A stretch of 6,603 nt of DNA from Chloroflexota bacterium (GTDB lineage: Bacteria; Chloroflexota; Limnocylindria; QHBO01), in assembly GCA_013694645.1 (NCBI GenBank), contig JACDBZ010000099.1, positions 1-6,603 on the forward strand. Direction: 5' to 3'. The number at the start of each line of letters is the position of its first letter. Position 1 is the first letter of the stretch. The translations under genes and the position numbers were made by a program. The notes below the pieces were generated by a model. That model made no database searches. It saw only the letters and a program-made list of their open reading frames with translations, and was not told the DNA's origin. Below, piece by piece: positions 5,104-6,603 of this stretch.

Positions 5104-6489
5104 TCAGCCAGCGGTGCCACGCGGCTTGCGCGCGGTCCGGAAACGACCCCAGATGCCCTGTGGCTCGCCATCTTCCGAGACTGGCGGGGCCGCTGCAGCG
5201 GCATCAGTGGGGGCCTGGGTCGAGCGGCGGCGGGCAGGCTTCGGCACCTCGGCGGGCTCGGAGGTTGAACCGTCGCCCGCAATCGAACGTGTCGAGCGGC
5301 GCCGGGCAGGTTTTGGCTCGTCCGCCGGGGCAGAAGCCTCGGCCTTCGGCGTCCGTGGCGATCGGCGGCGAACGGGCTTCGGCTCGTCGCCAACATCATC
5401 TGGGCTCGAACCGTCGTCCGCCTTGGCACGCGTCGAACGGCGCCGCGCGGGCTTCGGTGCCTCCTCGGCGTCTGGCTGCGGAGGCTGCATCGGGGCGAGG
5501 TCCCCGGCGCTCAGGCCGAGCTCGGCCAGCGTGTCGGCATCGGCCTCCTCGAATGTGAACTCACGCTCGTCGGTGCCGCCGTCCAGCTGGCTGAGGTCGT
5601 CGAACTCCTGCCAGCCGATGCCCTCGGCAGGGGTCTCGGCAGCAGGCACCGCCTCGTCATCGCGTCGGGTGCGGCCACGACCTCGGCCACCGCGACGTCG
5701 CCTTCTCCTGGGCGCTTCCGGATCCGTATCCGCGGCGACCTCCCCGGTCGTGGCGATCGGCGTGATTCCCTCTTCTGCCGGCGCCTCGGTCGACCCACTC
5801 GCTGGAATGGAGGCTGGTGCCGGCGTTGCGGCAGGGCGTCGGGTGGTTGCGCTGCGTCCCCGTCGAGCAGGCTCGGACGGACCGCCCTTGAGGGCAGCCA
5901 GCGCGGCGGCTGCCACTGACGGCGAGGCCTCGCGGAAGCCGAATTCGGGCGTGACCTCCTTCGCCGGCATCTCGGGCGCACTCATGCCTTCGCGAATGGC
6001 ACGCCCTTCCTTCCGGCTGATGGAGGCGATCTTCATGATGTCCATGAACTCATCGGCGACCGCGATCAGGTCGGACGAGGTGTTCGGCTTGAAGCTGATG
6101 ACCTCGCAGCGAACGCCCTTGTCCTGCAGCGCCTTGATGGCCGGGGCGAAGTCGCCATCGCCGGACACGATGACAGCGATGTCCATGCGATCGGCCAGGC
6201 GGAACAGGTCGACCACGAGCTCGATGTCGAGGTTCGCCTTCATCCGGCCATCGCCGAACTTGCGGATGTCCTTGATGACCGGCTTGTAGCCGTTCTTGGC
6301 AAGGAAGTCGATGAACTTTCGCTGGTTCTCGTTTTCCGGGTCGAGCCCGGTATAGGCGTATGCGCGAATCAGGTCGCGCCCCTTGGTGGCGTGCTTGAGG
6401 AGGGCGACGTAATCGACGTCGACATCCTGGCCTCGAGCCGCGTAGTACATGTTGGCGACGTCAACGAACATCGCAACGTTCTTGCTCAC
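5104..6489 (-). CDS. NYN-domain (LabA/DUF88-like, PIN-fold) protein with long Arg/Pro-rich tail
   Basis: The first about 155 residues form an NYN domain, a PIN-like fold usually acting as an RNA nuclease. Acidic metal-site candidates are D10 with N13 (MFVDVANMYY), D88 and D94 (LDIELVVDLF), and D111/D113 (VIVSGDGDFAPAIKAL). The domain ends at CEVISFKPNTSSDLIAVADEFMDI. The remaining about 300 residues are Pro/Ala/Arg/Glu-rich and probably disordered. They include an arginine tract with RGG-like repeats (261-276), an acidic patch with a possible short helix (295-334), and four PKPxRRR motifs (345-424). Start GTG 6489 is supported by AGGAG about ten bases upstream; the next ATG (residue 7) would lose the first beta strand. 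Nuclease activity and RNA binding are inferred from family and composition. The tail layout recalls RNase E-type scaffolds, but no homology is claimed. Confidence 0.85.
   Translation of the reverse strand: MSKNVAMFVDVANMYYAARGQDVDVDYVALLKHATKGRDLIRAYAYTGLDPENENQRKFIDFLAKNGYKPVIKDIRKFGDGRMKANLDIELVVDLFRLADRMDIAVIVSGDGDFAPAIKALQDKGVRCEVISFKPNTSSDLIAVADEFMDIMKIASISRKEGRAIREGMSAPEMPAKEVTPEFGFREASPSVAAAALAALKGGPSEPARRGRSATTRRPAATPAPASIPASGSTEAPAEEGITPIATTGEVAADTDPEAPRRRRRRGGRGRGRTRRDDEAVPAAETPAEGIGWQEFDDLSQLDGGTDEREFTFEEADADTLAELGLSAGDLAPMQPPQPDAEEAPKPARRRSTRAKADDGSSPDDVGDEPKPVRRRSPRTPKAEASAPADEPKPARRRSTRSIAGDGSTSEPAEVPKPARRRSTQAPTDAAAAAPPVSEDGEPQGIWGRFRTARKPRGTAG
5218..5457 (-). repeat. Four-copy PKPxRRRS protein repeat in the NYN protein tail
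   Basis: The motif occurs as PKPARRRST (residues 345-353), PKPVRRRSP (370-378), PKPARRRST (392-400) and PKPARRRST (416-424), at intervals of 25, 22 and 24 residues with unlike, acidic and Ser/Asp-rich linkers. Copies use different synonymous codons (for example AAG or AAA for Lys, CCC or CCT for the second Pro), so the peptide is more conserved than the DNA. Confidence 0.85.
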
Positions 6490-6499
6490 GGTTGAGCTT

Positions 6500-6504
6500 C
6501 TCCT
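6500..6504 (-). promoter_or_regulatory. Shine-Dalgarno AGGAG for the NYN gene
   Basis: On the minus strand AGGAG lies ten bases before GTG 6489. This spacing is slightly long but workable and supports the GTG over the later in-frame ATG. No confident -10/-35 pair was found between this site and the preceding gene. Confidence 0.6.
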
Positions 6505-6541
6505 GTTGGTGTTTGATATGGCCGATGCGGGTGGTGACGGC

Positions 6542-6603
6542 TCAGCCGATCATTCGACCGAGCGTTCGACCGCGGCTCGCGAACCCCAGCCGCTTCCAGA
6601 GCG
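6542..6603 (-). CDS. Probable C-terminal end of an unidentified gene (19 codons)
   Basis: One minus-strand frame reads LWKRLGFASRGRTLGRMIG and then TGA at 6542-6544. It is basic with spaced hydrophobic residues and looks like a natural protein end, and its stop leaves 52 bases before the NYN start on the same strand. The fragment is too short to identify. The other two minus-strand frames are also open over most of this stretch, so the choice of frame is a judgement. Confidence 0.35.
   Translation of the reverse strand, partial: LWKRLGFASRGRTLGRMIG

Noticed and set aside
5114..6289. A 391-codon plus-strand open frame antisense to the NYN gene
   Set aside because: It is Ser/Arg-rich, shows no domain, and mirrors the NYN codon bias. 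The opposite frame has a clear NYN domain, a ribosome binding site and conserved motifs.
6553..6572. Direct repeat TTCGACCG (6553-6560 and 6565-6572) as a regulatory iteron
   Set aside because: It has two copies only, and the same bases encode the GR-T-L-GR stretch of the likely partial gene, which explains it.

Overview
This is a GC-rich, gene-dense bacterial stretch of chromosome with ordinary housekeeping content. I see no phage, insertion-sequence, CRISPR, tRNA or rRNA signal. The codon bias toward G/C at third positions, frequent GTG starts (four of the six genes whose start lies in the window), a possible leaderless holB transcript and the general style of the proteins (type-2 dGTPase-like protein, YtxH protein, NYN protein with an Arg/Pro/Ala-rich tail) would fit Chloroflexota or another high-GC lineage such as Actinomycetota. 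That assignment is inference only.

Layout from left to right. (1) The N-terminal 130 residues of a minus-strand EamA/DMT-family transporter, cut by the left edge. (2) A divergent 132-bp intergenic region with two overlapping interrupted palindromes. (3) A plus-strand dGTPase-like HD hydrolase (524-1543). (4) A compact minus-strand operon read from about 4185 down to 1540: holB (clamp-loader delta prime), an acylphosphatase, a small unknown membrane-anchored protein, and a diacylglycerol-kinase-family lipid kinase. All three internal junctions are 4-base stop/start overlaps (GTGA, ATGA, GTGA), and the last gene overlaps the convergent dGTPase gene stop-to-stop by the four bases CTAG. (5) A short divergent promoter region (4186-4269). 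(6) A plus-strand YtxH-like membrane protein. (7) A good hairpin terminator between convergent genes (5050-5079). (8) A minus-strand NYN-domain (PIN-like nuclease) protein with a long, probably disordered tail carrying an RGG-like arginine tract and four PKPxRRR motifs. (9) The probable last 19 codons of another minus-strand gene at the right edge.

Functionally, dNTP hydrolysis (dGTPase) and the replication clamp loader (HolB) both bear on DNA replication, while the lipid kinase and the unknown anchored protein point to the membrane. The operon ties these together transcriptionally, but nothing in the sequence shows a single shared pathway. The most unusual items are the chain of 4-base overlaps, the apparent leaderless holB start, the repeat-bearing tail of the NYN protein, and the uncharacterised protein inside the holB operon. 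I found no convincing new multi-gene system.
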